Below are positions 43,760 through 54,700 of a stretch of DNA of 64,000 bases, one piece after another (within the stretch, counting starts at the first letter, position 1; every line of letters begins with the position of its first letter). Source of the stretch: an uncultured Methylococcaceae bacterium (GTDB lineage Bacteria; Pseudomonadota; Gammaproteobacteria; Methylococcales; Methylomonadaceae); assembly GCA_903928685.1 (NCBI GenBank), contig CAIYRS010000050.1, positions 26,073 to 90,072 of the forward strand, written 5' to 3'. Below the pieces are notes generated by a model. That model was not told where the DNA came from. It saw nothing but the letters and a program-made list of their open reading frames with translations, and searched no databases. The position numbers and the translations under genes were made by a program.

Positions 43760-45400
43760 ATGGCAATAATCAAGGGAAATAATTTAGACAATTTTCTTAT
43801 GGGTACGATAGACGACGATACGATTTGGGGATTTAGTGGTGACGACTATTTAGTGGGTTTTGATGGAAATGACCTGCTTTATGGGTCGGGTGGTAAGGAT
43901 CATTTATATGGCGGTACAGGTGACGACAGCCTGGATGGCGGCAATAACAATGATGTATTGGATGGAGGCAACGGGGCTGACATGATGATTGGCGGCGCGG
44001 GTAATGATGTATTGGACGGAGGCAATGGCGCTGACATGATGATTGGCGGCTCAGGTGAAGACATTTATTACGTCGATAATATCGGCGACACTGTCGTAGA
44101 GACTATTAAATCCAGATCGTTTGACTTCAATAATGAAGGCAAGATCGACACTGTTTTCAGCTCTATCTCTTATAGCTTAACCGAGAATGTCGAAAGGTTA
44201 ACGCTGACAGGAACAGGCAAAATTAATGGCACGGGCAATGATAGGGGCAATATCATCATTGGCAATTCAAACAGCAATATCCTGATTGGCAACGGTGGCC
44301 GTGATGTTTTGGATGGCGGCAAGGGCGCCGATGTTATGCGCGGCGGTGAAGACTCTGATCGATATTTTGTTGATAACATCGGTGATGTCGTTGAAGAAGT
44401 TGATGATGGCATCAGCTCTAATGATGGGTCTTCTTCTGATGATACGGTCGAAAGCAGTATTTCTTATACCTTACCAACGCTTGTGGAATATTTAATCCTT
44501 ACCGGAACAGCTGACATCAATGGTACTGCTAATGATCTATATGGTTGGCTTTCGGGTAATTCAGGCAATAACATCCTAAGCGGCGGCTTGGGGAATGATA
44601 GTTTATGGGGCAATGCGGGCAATGACTTCCTTTACGGCGGCATGGGTGATGATAGGCTAAGCGGCGGCACTGGTGCTGATACGATGGATGGCGGCGCAGG
44701 AAGCAATTCTTTCAGTGTTGATAACATCGGTGATGTCATTATCGAATCTGCTGGGAATCAAGGTATTTCCGAGGTGTATTCGTCTATCAGTTACACACTG
44801 GGTGCAGGTCTGGAAAACTTATTTCTCATCAACGCCGATGCGCCTTTCAATAATATTAACGGGACAGGCAACAAGCTGGACAACCATATTGAAGGTAACG
44901 ATGGCGATAATGTCCTTAAGGGCGGAAGCGGCAATGATGTGTTATACGGTTTCGGAGGTAATGACACGCTCTTCGGTGGAAATGGCAATGACTTGTTGGT
45001 AAGCATCAGTTCTCAAGCGGCAGATATCAGCATACTGTCAGGCGACAATGGCAACGACCGACTGGAGAGCTTTCTCAATCATTCTAATCTTTTGACGGGT
45101 GGCTCAGGCAAAGACGTGTTTAGTTTTGATATGTTTATATCAGATGCTGGCTCTGCGGTCATTACCGATTTTACCAGTGGTGATGACGTGATCGATTTTA
45201 GCGGAATTTTCGATTTTATAGATCCCGTATCAAGCTTTATTGGCGGACAGGCGTTTAACGGCAATGATGCAACGGGGCAATTGCGTTTTGATGCGTCCGC
45301 TCACATGTTATTGGGCAGCACCGATGCCGACACAGATATCGAGATTTTCATCACACTCTTGGGCGTTAACAGCGTATCAGCTGCCGATTTAGTCCTGTAA
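43760..45400 (+). CDS. RTX calcium-binding exported protein
   Basis: 546 residues, no N-terminal signal peptide. Tandem RTX nonapeptides (GGxGxDxUx), e.g. GGNGADMMIGGAGNDVLDGG, occur in at least four blocks, alternating with VDNIGDVVEE / SYTLxxxVExLxLTGTxxING units. The C-terminus (DVIDFSGIFD, then QAFNGNDATGQLRFD) resembles the serralysin-type end recognised by type I secretion. Calcium- (or lanthanide-) dependent folding outside the cell is expected. No type I transporter is in the window. Confidence 0.92.
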   Translation: MAIIKGNNLDNFLMGTIDDDTIWGFSGDDYLVGFDGNDLLYGSGGKDHLYGGTGDDSLDGGNNNDVLDGGNGADMMIGGAGNDVLDGGNGADMMIGGSGEDIYYVDNIGDTVVETIKSRSFDFNNEGKIDTVFSSISYSLTENVERLTLTGTGKINGTGNDRGNIIIGNSNSNILIGNGGRDVLDGGKGADVMRGGEDSDRYFVDNIGDVVEEVDDGISSNDGSSSDDTVESSISYTLPTLVEYLILTGTADINGTANDLYGWLSGNSGNNILSGGLGNDSLWGNAGNDFLYGGMGDDRLSGGTGADTMDGGAGSNSFSVDNIGDVIIESAGNQGISEVYSSISYTLGAGLENLFLINADAPFNNINGTGNKLDNHIEGNDGDNVLKGGSGNDVLYGFGGNDTLFGGNGNDLLVSISSQAADISILSGDNGNDRLESFLNHSNLLTGGSGKDVFSFDMFISDAGSAVITDFTSGDDVIDFSGIFDFIDPVSSFIGGQAFNGNDATGQLRFDASAHMLLGSTDADTDIEIFITLLGVNSVSAADLVL

Positions 45401-45445
45401 CCTGTTTGGCAGAGAGCATCATCTTTACAACAATAGAACACCCCT

Positions 45446-45479
45446 ATTCCAGCACGGGTTTACCCACGCTGGAATTTTT
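45446..45479 (+). terminator. RTX gene terminator, split by a transposon insertion
   Basis: Hairpin ATTCCAGCACGGG/...CCCACGCTGGAAT is followed by TTTTT and then directly by the left inverted repeat of the mobile unit. The T-run continues on the far side at 54723-54732. Confidence 0.8.
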
Positions 45480-45501
45480 GGGTCTTCGTAAAATCGTGTG
45501 G
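45480..45501. repeat. Left terminal inverted repeat of the ISL3-like unit
   Basis: Begins GGGTCTTCGTAAAA and ends TGTGG. Preceded by GAATTTTT (target duplication). Confidence 0.85.
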
Positions 45502-45520
45502 TATTCCCCTATTTTGGAGA

Positions 45521-46171
45521 TTACAAAATGCGTACTCCATAGTTCAATTCTTCAAATTCAGACAAGCCCATTTTGCCCAAAGCGCCATCCGGTATTGATG
45601 ATTTAAAACTTGTCTTTTTGACATGGAGGGTATGGATGTATAAGACTTTGGCGCGAAGCACATTGAAGCTATAACCTCGGCCCTGCCTGGCAATAGCTTT
45701 GATCTGGTTGTTGATAGATTCCGTGTAGGCATTGGTAACACGGCAGTCAAAATAATTGAACACTTCATGATGCCAGTTGCTTACCGCCCTTTCCAAATCC
45801 GAGAAATACGGGGCAATATCAACAGGCAGCGAATTTTTCCAGTGTGTATAGGCCAATTCAGCTTGGTGTCTGGACATGCCGCTGTCCCAAATATCAAAAA
45901 ATTCTTCCTTGGCTAAATACAATGCTTGTAACAGCGGGTAATTCTCTGTCCAACCGGACAACCTAAACTCATCAAGTCCGCTTAAATCCCGCCACCGCTT
46001 CAACATCAAAAATCGGTCATTTTTTAAGGCGTTTGCTTCGGCTTTGGACAATCCGTTTTTAATGCTTTTTCTTCCGGCTTCGACTGCCTCATTGGCCATT
46101 TTTACCACATGGAATTTGTCGATTACTATGAGCGCCTTGGGTAGGATAAGATTGACCGCATCACGGTGCGA
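45521..46171 (-). pseudogene. ISL3-family transposase, N-terminal half missing
   Basis: The frame is open for 216 codons, starting right after an in-frame TAA. It begins HRDAVNLILPKALIVIDKFH and covers the conserved IDKFHVVKMANEA (catalytic Asp), the helical insertion, and TNAYTESINNQIKAI with the catalytic Glu, to the C-terminus. Full-length members have about 400 residues with an N-terminal zinc finger and first catalytic Asp; these are absent. An internal ATG at 46108 would give a 195-residue product that cannot be active. Confidence 0.88.
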
Positions 46172-46428
46172 TTAAGGGCATGACAAAGCCTGTTTATAGA
46201 GATTTGTTTAGCAAGGTTAACGAAAATTAATTCGCATTATGGCTCAACGTCTAATACTATTGGGAATAGATAACAAATCCATTAGTTATTGATTAGATGT
46301 TGCTATTTTGTCATAGCTTGGTCAGATAAAGTCGCTTGCTTTATCGACAACAATTATAACTTTATAAAAAACCACGAACTCAACCCCTCACTTCAATCGG
46401 CTATTAGCAAAATCAAGGTTGGTAAAAA

Positions 46429-49400
46429 ATGACCCAGAAAACAAAACTTGAACCCGCATTACTCGACGACGATATTTATAGCCCAAACCATAACTCAGCT
46501 AACCGCTTTGCCACACCTGATGCGTGGACTAAGGTGGGTAATGCTGTGGATGCGAATGCACCGGATAGTGATTTTGAAATTGCCACACTGCCTAAGGATG
46601 CTGGGAATGGGATTGTTGATGCGGTGACAAATAGAACCACCTCTGAAGAATTATTAGCCAATTCCACACAAGCTGATGACAGATCGTTGGGAAATTTTGA
46701 GAATATTAAGCTTTCTATCACGCCGAGCACAGCAAGCAGCGAAACATCAACAAGCCTCCCTACGTCAGCGGAATTTAGCCTTATTGATTACGCTCTAATG
46801 GCGGGTGGTTCTTATCTTTCAACGCGTAACCCAATCAATCAGTTTCCCGTGCCAGTAGGATGGACGATAGTAAATGATTCACATGAATATGATTTATCTA
46901 CAGGTTTCGAAGCTATTACTTTTACAAATGGTACAGAATTAGTCATTTCTTATGCAGGTACTTATGATAAGAGCATCGCTGATATTGGTACCGATATAAA
47001 TTTAGCTCTAAATTTACATACTGAAATTGAAATTGGAAATGGAATAGATGAGCAATTACTCCAAGCGGCTAATTACTATATTAAAACCATAGAAAAAACC
47101 CAACAATCATTAGGTTTTATTCCTAACATCTCTTTGACGGGACATTCTTTAGGCGGTGGTTTAGCTTCATTAATTGCGGTTTTTTTTGATAAACAGGCTT
47201 TTACTTTTAATCAGGCTCCTTTTTATAAATCTGCTACAGCTGCAAATGCAGATAGTTTATTAACATATTTAAAAAAAATTCATCCTTCTATACCTTCAAG
47301 TTGGTTAGAACCACTGGATAAAATTTCTATATTTAATGATTGGTTTTCCACACGAGAAACCAAAGTTCATGATAAAACCGTACAAGGCGAATTTTTATCA
47401 GCGGATTGGGCCGATTCTATTTTAGCTTCAAGAATCGGCATTGAGCTAGAACCACTACAGCACGGGAGTACTGATATTGGGGGAGGTAATCTACACTCTA
47501 TGTCCTTGCTCACCGCTTTTTTACAAAGCGAAAAAACAGATTCTTCGCATTCTTTAAGTGATGTCACTTATAAACTGCCCGATTTACTACAAATGATTTT
47601 TAGCGATGATTTGTATAACAATCGCACCGATCCCCCCAATCTCGAAAATTTCCTTGAACGCCTTATCCGCCATGAATTTGGTAATGCCCCTGCTGCTGGG
47701 GGAGTGACACCTGACGACGACATGCTGACCCGTTTTACCAAGGATTTATGGAAAATTGCCCAAGATGGCGGTTTAACAATATCTGATTTCAAAATTACCC
47801 TTGGTGGATTGATAATTTATTCTCCGCTTATTAGTGACGCTCTTATAGCTTTTGCCATGCAAAAATACTATACCGAGACCAGCGGGAATCCTCATTTAGA
47901 GTTCTTCTCTGGCGTACAAGGCGGGATTAAATTCGACATCAAAGACGTAGCTAGTACGCTAGATACCGCCAAAGGCTATAATCTTTACTTTAAGACCTAT
48001 ATTCAATACTTTTTTTACAATAATGAACAAACCAAAATTAACGGAATCCTTCCTAACCTACGCGATTGGTATGTGCAGGCGGGTACGAATACCCTTGATG
48101 TAACCGACACCCACAATCGTGGGGCTTTCCTATTGGGTGGTTCGGGGAATGACAACCTTACTGGAGGCAACCTTGCTGATTTGCTTATCGGCAATGCAGG
48201 TGATGACACACTCGAGGGCAAAGGTGGAAACGATATTCTCATCGGTGGCACAGGCAACGACACTTATGTAGTAGAAGATGCTGGCGACATAATCATTGAA
48301 TCTTCCTCGCTTGCCACCGAAATAGACACTGTAAAGGCAAGCATCAGTTATACCTTGGGCAGCAACCTGGAGAACCTGACGCTGATAGGCTCAAATGCCA
48401 TTAACGGTACGGGCAACAATTTCGACAATATACTGATAGGCAACTCGGCGGCAAATATACTTGAAGGCGGTAGCGGTAAAGATACATTAGACGGTCGTGA
48501 CAATAAAGGTGGCGATAGTCTTCGCGGTGGCAGCGGTTACGACACTTATTACGCCGACGGCGGAGACGGCATTATAGATAGCGATGGTCAAGGACAAATA
48601 ATTGTTGATGGCATCACCCTGAGCAGCGGCACTCGCATTGACTGGACAGCGGTTTATAAAAGTAGCGATGGCAGGGTTTTCTATCAAGAACTGGGTAATG
48701 GCGACATCATTGCTTATGTCAATGGTGTGCATGGTACTCAATCAGTCAACATCCAATCGCCCAGCACCCCGCCAAGTGTCGACAGTTCAGGAACCACCAC
48801 TTCGGGCAAACCTGGTTTGGGGATACCGCTAATCACATTCAAAGACAAAGATAAAGACCCTGATGACCCTAATAAACCCTTTGATCCCACCGCCCCAAAA
48901 GACTCGCTTGACCCGATTAATCCCTCCGTCCCCGATGACTTTGGTCAAGCACAGCGTTGGGTTGCACCACGCCGCGACCCGCTGACCTTCGACCTTGATA
49001 ACGATGGTTTTGAAACCGTCGGTATCGCCACCACGAACCCCATTTTGTTTGACCATGACGGCGACGGCATCAAAACTGCCACCGGTTGGGTCAAAGCGGA
49101 CGATGCTTTTCTCGTGCTTGATCGGAACGGCAACGGCACCATCGACAATGGCACCGAATTGTTTGGCGATAGCACGCCATTGGCGGCTGGTGGTAAGGCG
49201 GTTGATGGTTTCGCTGCCCTGGCTGACATTGACAGCAATAAAGACGGCATTATCAATAGTGCCGACACCCAGTTTGCCAATCTGCGCCTGTGGCGTGACT
49301 TGAACCAAGATGGCATATCCGATGCGGGAGAGTTATTTACCCTGAGCGAGTTACGAATTGCCAGCATTAATGTTGCCAAGCAAATCAACAGCCAAGTGTT

Positions 49401-52400
49401 GCCGGATGGCAACCGGATTGCCGACCTAGGCACTTACAGCCGCAGCGATGGCAGCTTGGGGGGCTTAGGTGAAACCAGCACCTTAGCCGACATTGACTTA
49501 ATCGAAAATACGTTTTTTCGGACGTTCGCCAAACCACTGGACACCACCGCAGTCGCTGCCTTGCCCAACATGCAAGGCAGCGGACAAATTCGCGACTTAC
49601 GTGAAGCGGCAACCCTTTCCCCCGCACTGGCTCAACTGCTCAAGGATGTTGTCGCCGACACCACCTATTCAGGACAAAAAGCTAAGCTCGATGCGATTAT
49701 CAAGGCGTGGGCGGCGACCAGCACCATGAAGACCACCTTCACGGGAGCCTTTAGCGGACATACCCTTAACATCAGTTTTGAAGGCATTGCCGCTGGCAGC
49801 CAAGAATATCAAGCCTGGGCAGATAAAATCGCCACTCTTGAGCGCTTCATGGGACACACCTTCCGTCCCGTACCCAGCGGCACAGAAACCGTAACTATCA
49901 ACTTCTCGGCCCCGCAACTGGCCTTATTGCAACAGAGTTACGACAAGATTAAGGATTCCGTCTACGGTAGTTTAGTGACCCAAACCCGCCTAAAACCGTT
50001 TCTGGATTTGTTGGCATTCAAAGTCGATGATACCGGGGCGCATCTGGATTTCACCGCCATCATGAACGCATTGCAAGCCAAAATTGATGCTAGCCCCACC
50101 ACAGGCATGGCTGACTTGCTCGATTTTGACAAATACGCGGGAGCCATTCTTCGGGATTCCGGTTGGAATGGCATTGATTTGATTATCGCCAATCTCTTGG
50201 CCTTGCCCATCACGCCCGAATTGCAAGCCCTCTTCAACGATTACGGCGCGAAACTGGCGGGTCAAGCAGGATTTGGCGGCAGCGACCAACGCGACATATT
50301 GCTGGGCGATGGGCAAAACAACGCCATTGATGGCAAAAAAGGTGATGACTATATTTATGGTAGTGGCGGCGATGACATGCTGTCTGGTGGCGAAGGGAAT
50401 GACATCTTAAATGGTGGCGTAGGTAACGATGTATTAAATGGTGGCATTGCTGGCGGCTACGGCCTAGACAATGACATTTACCAGTTTGGTGTGGGTTCGG
50501 GGCAAGACACCATTAACGACTACGACCCAACTTGGGGTAATGTTGACAAAATCTTGCTAGGGGCAGGGATTTTACCTAGCGATGTCTCAGTGTCGCGCAA
50601 CGGCAACGACTTGGTTCTCAAGTTTGCTGGCGGGACCGACCAACTCACAGTTTCCAACTGGTACACCAGCTCAGACTACCGGATTGAGCAGTTGGTTTTT
50701 GCCAATGGTACGGTTTGGGATCAGGCGTATTTGTATGATAAGGGAGGCATTGATTTTAAAGCTAAAGTTGATTATGAAATTAATGCAGGGCCAAGCACAT
50801 CTGTTTTTTCAGGCGATTTTAATGGTGATGGTAAAGCTGATCTAGCTGTAACTTACCCTCTGTCAAATAATTTCATATCACATGTATCAGTATTGTTGCG
50901 AAATGATACGAATACTGGATTTGATCCAAAAATTGATTATGCCCACGCCAAGCCTTTTGGTGATGTTAACGTTTTCTCTGGAGGTAGCGGTGATTTTAAT
51001 GGTGATGGTAAAGATGATTTAGTTTTAGCTAATCTATCAGACAATACAGTGTCGGTGCTGTTACGTAATTCAGCCAATACAGGCTTTGACGCTCAAGAAT
51101 ATTACACCACGGGAGCGTATCCTAACTATGTCTACGTGGCTGATTTTAATAATGATGGTAGGCAGGATATTGTAACTGTCAATTATGGAAGTAATTCAGT
51201 TTCTGTGTTAATGCGAAATGCCAGTAATACTGGCTTTAATGAAAAAGTGGACTACTTGGTAGGAATTGCTCCTCAATACCTTACTGTGGGTGATTTTAAT
51301 GGTGATGGAAAAATGGATTTAGCTACTTCTAATATAAATAGCAATACAATCTCGCTATTATACCGAAACACTGAAAATACTGGTTTTGAAGATAAAATTG
51401 ACTACAGCACAGGTCATCAACCTTACTCGATTGGTCGAGGTGATTTTAATGGTGACGGTAAATTAGATTTAGCTGTGGCCAATTGGGGCGATAGTTCAGT
51501 TTCAATATTCTTGCGTAATCCAACTAATACAGGTTTTGACGCAAAGTCAGATTTAGCTCTAGTAGGTATAAGTTATCCGACGATTAGTGTCGCCGACTTT
51601 AACAATGATGGTAAAGATGATTTAGCCTTGACTTATTATGGGCGCACCACTGTTTCGGTCTTCTTACGAAATATCCTAAATACGGGGTTTGATACACAAA
51701 TAGATTATGAAATAGGTGCAGGCAATCGTATGATTTGTGCGACCGATTTCAATAACGATGGCAAAACTGATTTAGCTGTAACTAATTATGACAGTGGCAG
51801 AACAGTTTCGGTCTTGATGAACAATTTTAATATTTCCCCCAAAATTTCTACAACCACAATTACTTCATTCACCGAACAAACACCTGCTGTTATTACCAAT
51901 TCAATTGTTATAAATGACATTGATGGCGATACCGACTGGAACGGCGGCAAGCTGCAAGTACAAATCTCCACCAACAGTTCCGCTAACGATTATTTGCTGT
52001 TAGCCACAACCAATACGGGTGGCATTTGGTTGGACGCCACCACTAATGCCCTCATGTCTAATTCAACCGCAATCGGTAGCGCGAATGCCGCCTTGGTTAG
52101 CGATGGTGCGGTATGGACGTTTAGTTTTAATTCAGCCGCCAGCAATGCCTTGGTGCAAAGTACGGCACGGGCGATCCAGTTCAATAATACTAGCGATGCG
52201 CCCAGCACAGCATTCCGTACGGTGACATTTACCGTTACTGACAAGAACACCGCGCTCAATTCAGCGACACAAACAATCAACATTACCCCAGTCAATGACG
52301 CACCCACCTTAACGGCCTTCGCCGCAGCGGTTAGCAGCGGTAATGTCAACAGCGAAATTACTGTAGATTTTGCCCAGTTACAAGCTCAAGGCAATGAAGC

Positions 52401-54564
52401 GGACGTTGACGGAACTGTAAACCGCTTTGTTATTAAAGCCGTGAGCAGCGGCAGTTTAAAAATCGGTACATCGGCTGCAACGGCAACTGCTTGGAATGCC
52501 ACCAACAACACCGTTGATGCCACCCGTAAAGCCTATTGGACACCTGCGACTGATACCAAAGGTAACTTAAATGCGTTTACCGTCGTAGCGAAAGACAATG
52601 GCGGTTTAGAGTCTTTAACCGCCATACAAGTGAAGGCAAATGTTATCGTACCGAACAGTGCGCCCGTCCTTGCCACGCCTTCCGCCATCAATTTCACCGA
52701 CACGGTGTTTGATGACAAATTTACTACCGTCAACAAATTCTTAGTCGCCACCGATGTGGATGGCAACACCTTGACTTACGGTATTGTGGGTGGGACAGAT
52801 AACGCCAATGGCACGGTCAGCAAAGCCAGTGCTTATGGTGTGCTGACCGTGACTAAGGCGACTGGAGCTTACCGTTTTGTGGCGAATGACGCGGCGATTG
52901 AAGCCTTGAAAACCAATGCCAAGGTGAGTTTTACTGTGAATGTGTCAGATAGTCATTTAGTGGGCAACACTGTCTTGGTTATTAACCTTAGCCAAAGTGG
53001 CGTTACCGAATCCAACGGCAATGACACCTTGACCGGAACGGCGGCGAATAACCAGTTTGACGGTCTGGCAGGTAATGACCTGATTAACGGTTTGGCGGGT
53101 GCTGACATCATGCGCGGGGGCTTGGGCAATGACACCTATGTCGTCGATAACAAGGGTGACCAGGTGATTGAAACATCGGCCTTGGCAACAGAAATGGATA
53201 CCGTCAACAGCGCCATCAACTACACATTAACCGCGAACGTTGAAAACCTCAATTTGACTGGCGTCACCGCCATCAATGGCACAGGTAATGCCATTGCCAA
53301 TACCCTAACGGGCAACATCGCAAACAATATCATCAATGGCGGTTTAGGTGGGGATACGCTGAAAGGCGGTGCGGGTGATGACGTATATGTCGTGGATTCA
53401 ATTAGCGATAAGGTGATCGAAAACGCTAAAGAAGGCACGGATACCGTGCAAAGTTCAATTACCTGGAAATTGGGCGCGCAACTTGAAAACCTGACCTTAA
53501 CTGGGTCTGCCGCCATCAACGGCACGGGCAATAGTTTTGCCAACGTTTTAACCGGTAACAGTAAAGCCAACAGCCTTCAAGGTTTGGGCGGGAATGACAC
53601 TTACGTTGTCGGATCTGGCGACACGGTCATTGAAAATATAGGTGAAGGCATCGATACCGTTTTGTCGTCAGTCAGCCATACACTGTCGGCAAACGTCGAA
53701 AACCTCACGTTGACTGGTTCTGCCGTCATTAATGCAACAGGAAATGGCTTGGCAAACATCCTTATCGGTAATGCTGCCAACAATGCCCTGAATGGCGGTG
53801 TCGGTGCGGATGTGCTCAAAGGTGGCTTGGGGGATGATGTGTATGTGGTTGACAATGTGGGCGACACAGTGACTGAAAATCTAAATGAGGGTGTTGACAG
53901 GGTAAACGCATCTGTCACCTATGCACTGTCCGCCAATGTCGAAAACCTAACATTGATCGGAAAAGCCAATATCAATGCAACTGGTAATAATTCAACCAAC
54001 AAGTTAATAGGCAATATCGGCAACAATACCTTAGACGGCGGCGCAGGCGTTGACACGCTAGATGGTGGCTTGGGTCGTGACACTTTGATCGGCGGAGCTG
54101 GGGCGGATACGTTAACTGGGGGTGCCGATGCCGACACTTTTGTGTTCAACACGTTAACGGGTGGCAGTGACAAAGTGCTGGATTTCCAAACAGGGGTAGA
54201 CAAAATTCGATGCCTGGATAATGCCGCCGGATTTGTGATTGGCAACGGTAACCATGTCATCGAAAAAGCAATACAAATTACCTCAGGCAGCAGTTTTACC
54301 AGCACGGCGGAACTAGTGGTGGTTACCTCCAATATCGTCGGCACCATCACTGCAACCAAAGCCGCTACCACAATTGGCAGTGCCTCAAGTGCTTATGCCT
54401 TAAACGACACCCGATTGTTCGTGGTGGACAATGGAACAGACAGCGCGGTTTATATGTTTAAATCAGCAGGTGCAGATTCTCTGGTCAGCAGCACGGAACT
54501 GAGCTTAGTTGGGTTGTTGCAAGCTACGCCACAAACGGCACTGGCGGATTTTATGTTTGCCTGA
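46429..54564 (+). CDS. Giant multidomain lipase-like/RTX/FG-GAP secreted protein
   Basis: 2,711 residues, no signal peptide. Rough order: 130-400, a class-3 lipase-like alpha/beta-hydrolase with the nucleophile motif TGHSLGGG (Ser240); 565-690, RTX repeats; 845-985, EF-hand or dockerin-like loops (DLDNDGFETVG, DHDGDGIKT, DRNGNGTIDNG, DSNKDGIINS, DLNQDGISDAG); 1285-1345, RTX; 1458-1800, seven FG-GAP/VCBS units (GDFNGDGKADLAV); 1805-2190, cadherin- or VCBS-like; 2195-2580, RTX with VENLTLTGSAAINGTGN units; then a C-terminal type I secretion region. Probably a calcium-dependent exoenzyme or adhesin. It is the cargo of the ISL3-like unit. Confidence 0.93.
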   Translation: MTQKTKLEPALLDDDIYSPNHNSANRFATPDAWTKVGNAVDANAPDSDFEIATLPKDAGNGIVDAVTNRTTSEELLANSTQADDRSLGNFENIKLSITPSTASSETSTSLPTSAEFSLIDYALMAGGSYLSTRNPINQFPVPVGWTIVNDSHEYDLSTGFEAITFTNGTELVISYAGTYDKSIADIGTDINLALNLHTEIEIGNGIDEQLLQAANYYIKTIEKTQQSLGFIPNISLTGHSLGGGLASLIAVFFDKQAFTFNQAPFYKSATAANADSLLTYLKKIHPSIPSSWLEPLDKISIFNDWFSTRETKVHDKTVQGEFLSADWADSILASRIGIELEPLQHGSTDIGGGNLHSMSLLTAFLQSEKTDSSHSLSDVTYKLPDLLQMIFSDDLYNNRTDPPNLENFLERLIRHEFGNAPAAGGVTPDDDMLTRFTKDLWKIAQDGGLTISDFKITLGGLIIYSPLISDALIAFAMQKYYTETSGNPHLEFFSGVQGGIKFDIKDVASTLDTAKGYNLYFKTYIQYFFYNNEQTKINGILPNLRDWYVQAGTNTLDVTDTHNRGAFLLGGSGNDNLTGGNLADLLIGNAGDDTLEGKGGNDILIGGTGNDTYVVEDAGDIIIESSSLATEIDTVKASISYTLGSNLENLTLIGSNAINGTGNNFDNILIGNSAANILEGGSGKDTLDGRDNKGGDSLRGGSGYDTYYADGGDGIIDSDGQGQIIVDGITLSSGTRIDWTAVYKSSDGRVFYQELGNGDIIAYVNGVHGTQSVNIQSPSTPPSVDSSGTTTSGKPGLGIPLITFKDKDKDPDDPNKPFDPTAPKDSLDPINPSVPDDFGQAQRWVAPRRDPLTFDLDNDGFETVGIATTNPILFDHDGDGIKTATGWVKADDAFLVLDRNGNGTIDNGTELFGDSTPLAAGGKAVDGFAALADIDSNKDGIINSADTQFANLRLWRDLNQDGISDAGELFTLSELRIASINVAKQINSQVLPDGNRIADLGTYSRSDGSLGGLGETSTLADIDLIENTFFRTFAKPLDTTAVAALPNMQGSGQIRDLREAATLSPALAQLLKDVVADTTYSGQKAKLDAIIKAWAATSTMKTTFTGAFSGHTLNISFEGIAAGSQEYQAWADKIATLERFMGHTFRPVPSGTETVTINFSAPQLALLQQSYDKIKDSVYGSLVTQTRLKPFLDLLAFKVDDTGAHLDFTAIMNALQAKIDASPTTGMADLLDFDKYAGAILRDSGWNGIDLIIANLLALPITPELQALFNDYGAKLAGQAGFGGSDQRDILLGDGQNNAIDGKKGDDYIYGSGGDDMLSGGEGNDILNGGVGNDVLNGGIAGGYGLDNDIYQFGVGSGQDTINDYDPTWGNVDKILLGAGILPSDVSVSRNGNDLVLKFAGGTDQLTVSNWYTSSDYRIEQLVFANGTVWDQAYLYDKGGIDFKAKVDYEINAGPSTSVFSGDFNGDGKADLAVTYPLSNNFISHVSVLLRNDTNTGFDPKIDYAHAKPFGDVNVFSGGSGDFNGDGKDDLVLANLSDNTVSVLLRNSANTGFDAQEYYTTGAYPNYVYVADFNNDGRQDIVTVNYGSNSVSVLMRNASNTGFNEKVDYLVGIAPQYLTVGDFNGDGKMDLATSNINSNTISLLYRNTENTGFEDKIDYSTGHQPYSIGRGDFNGDGKLDLAVANWGDSSVSIFLRNPTNTGFDAKSDLALVGISYPTISVADFNNDGKDDLALTYYGRTTVSVFLRNILNTGFDTQIDYEIGAGNRMICATDFNNDGKTDLAVTNYDSGRTVSVLMNNFNISPKISTTTITSFTEQTPAVITNSIVINDIDGDTDWNGGKLQVQISTNSSANDYLLLATTNTGGIWLDATTNALMSNSTAIGSANAALVSDGAVWTFSFNSAASNALVQSTARAIQFNNTSDAPSTAFRTVTFTVTDKNTALNSATQTINITPVNDAPTLTAFAAAVSSGNVNSEITVDFAQLQAQGNEADVDGTVNRFVIKAVSSGSLKIGTSAATATAWNATNNTVDATRKAYWTPATDTKGNLNAFTVVAKDNGGLESLTAIQVKANVIVPNSAPVLATPSAINFTDTVFDDKFTTVNKFLVATDVDGNTLTYGIVGGTDNANGTVSKASAYGVLTVTKATGAYRFVANDAAIEALKTNAKVSFTVNVSDSHLVGNTVLVINLSQSGVTESNGNDTLTGTAANNQFDGLAGNDLINGLAGADIMRGGLGNDTYVVDNKGDQVIETSALATEMDTVNSAINYTLTANVENLNLTGVTAINGTGNAIANTLTGNIANNIINGGLGGDTLKGGAGDDVYVVDSISDKVIENAKEGTDTVQSSITWKLGAQLENLTLTGSAAINGTGNSFANVLTGNSKANSLQGLGGNDTYVVGSGDTVIENIGEGIDTVLSSVSHTLSANVENLTLTGSAVINATGNGLANILIGNAANNALNGGVGADVLKGGLGDDVYVVDNVGDTVTENLNEGVDRVNASVTYALSANVENLTLIGKANINATGNNSTNKLIGNIGNNTLDGGAGVDTLDGGLGRDTLIGGAGADTLTGGADADTFVFNTLTGGSDKVLDFQTGVDKIRCLDNAAGFVIGNGNHVIEKAIQITSGSSFTSTAELVVVTSNIVGTITATKAATTIGSASSAYALNDTRLFVVDNGTDSAVYMFKSAGADSLVSSTELSLVGLLQATPQTALADFMFA

Positions 54565-54624
54565 GCGACTGGAAATTACAAGGCAATGTCCTTTTGATTT
54601 GCTGTTAACAAACACAAGTAAAAA

Positions 54625-54658
54625 ACGCGATCCGAGCCAATCTCAGGTCGCGTTTTTT
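54625..54658 (+). terminator. Intrinsic terminator of the giant RTX gene
   Basis: ACGCGATCCGAG pairs with CTCAGGTCGCGT (two imperfect positions), followed by TTTTTT. Inside the mobile unit. Confidence 0.8.
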
Positions 54659-54700
54659 ATTGAGTGTACTTATTTTTTGTTGGTTAGGATTCCGTCGATT

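Noticed and set aside
45521..46108. An intact 195-residue transposase
   Set aside because: The frame continues upstream to an in-frame stop at 46172 and begins in the middle of the catalytic domain; it is a remnant, not a complete gene.
53010..54170. Periodic repeats that could be mistaken for a CRISPR array
   Set aside because: The units code for RTX and VENLTLTG segments in frame, vary in length and have no constant repeat with unique spacers.
48829..54371. Several long frames antisense to the giant RTX gene
   Set aside because: They mirror the Asp/Gly/Asn-rich repeats, giving Pro/Leu/Val-rich translations with periodic repeats. No independent support.
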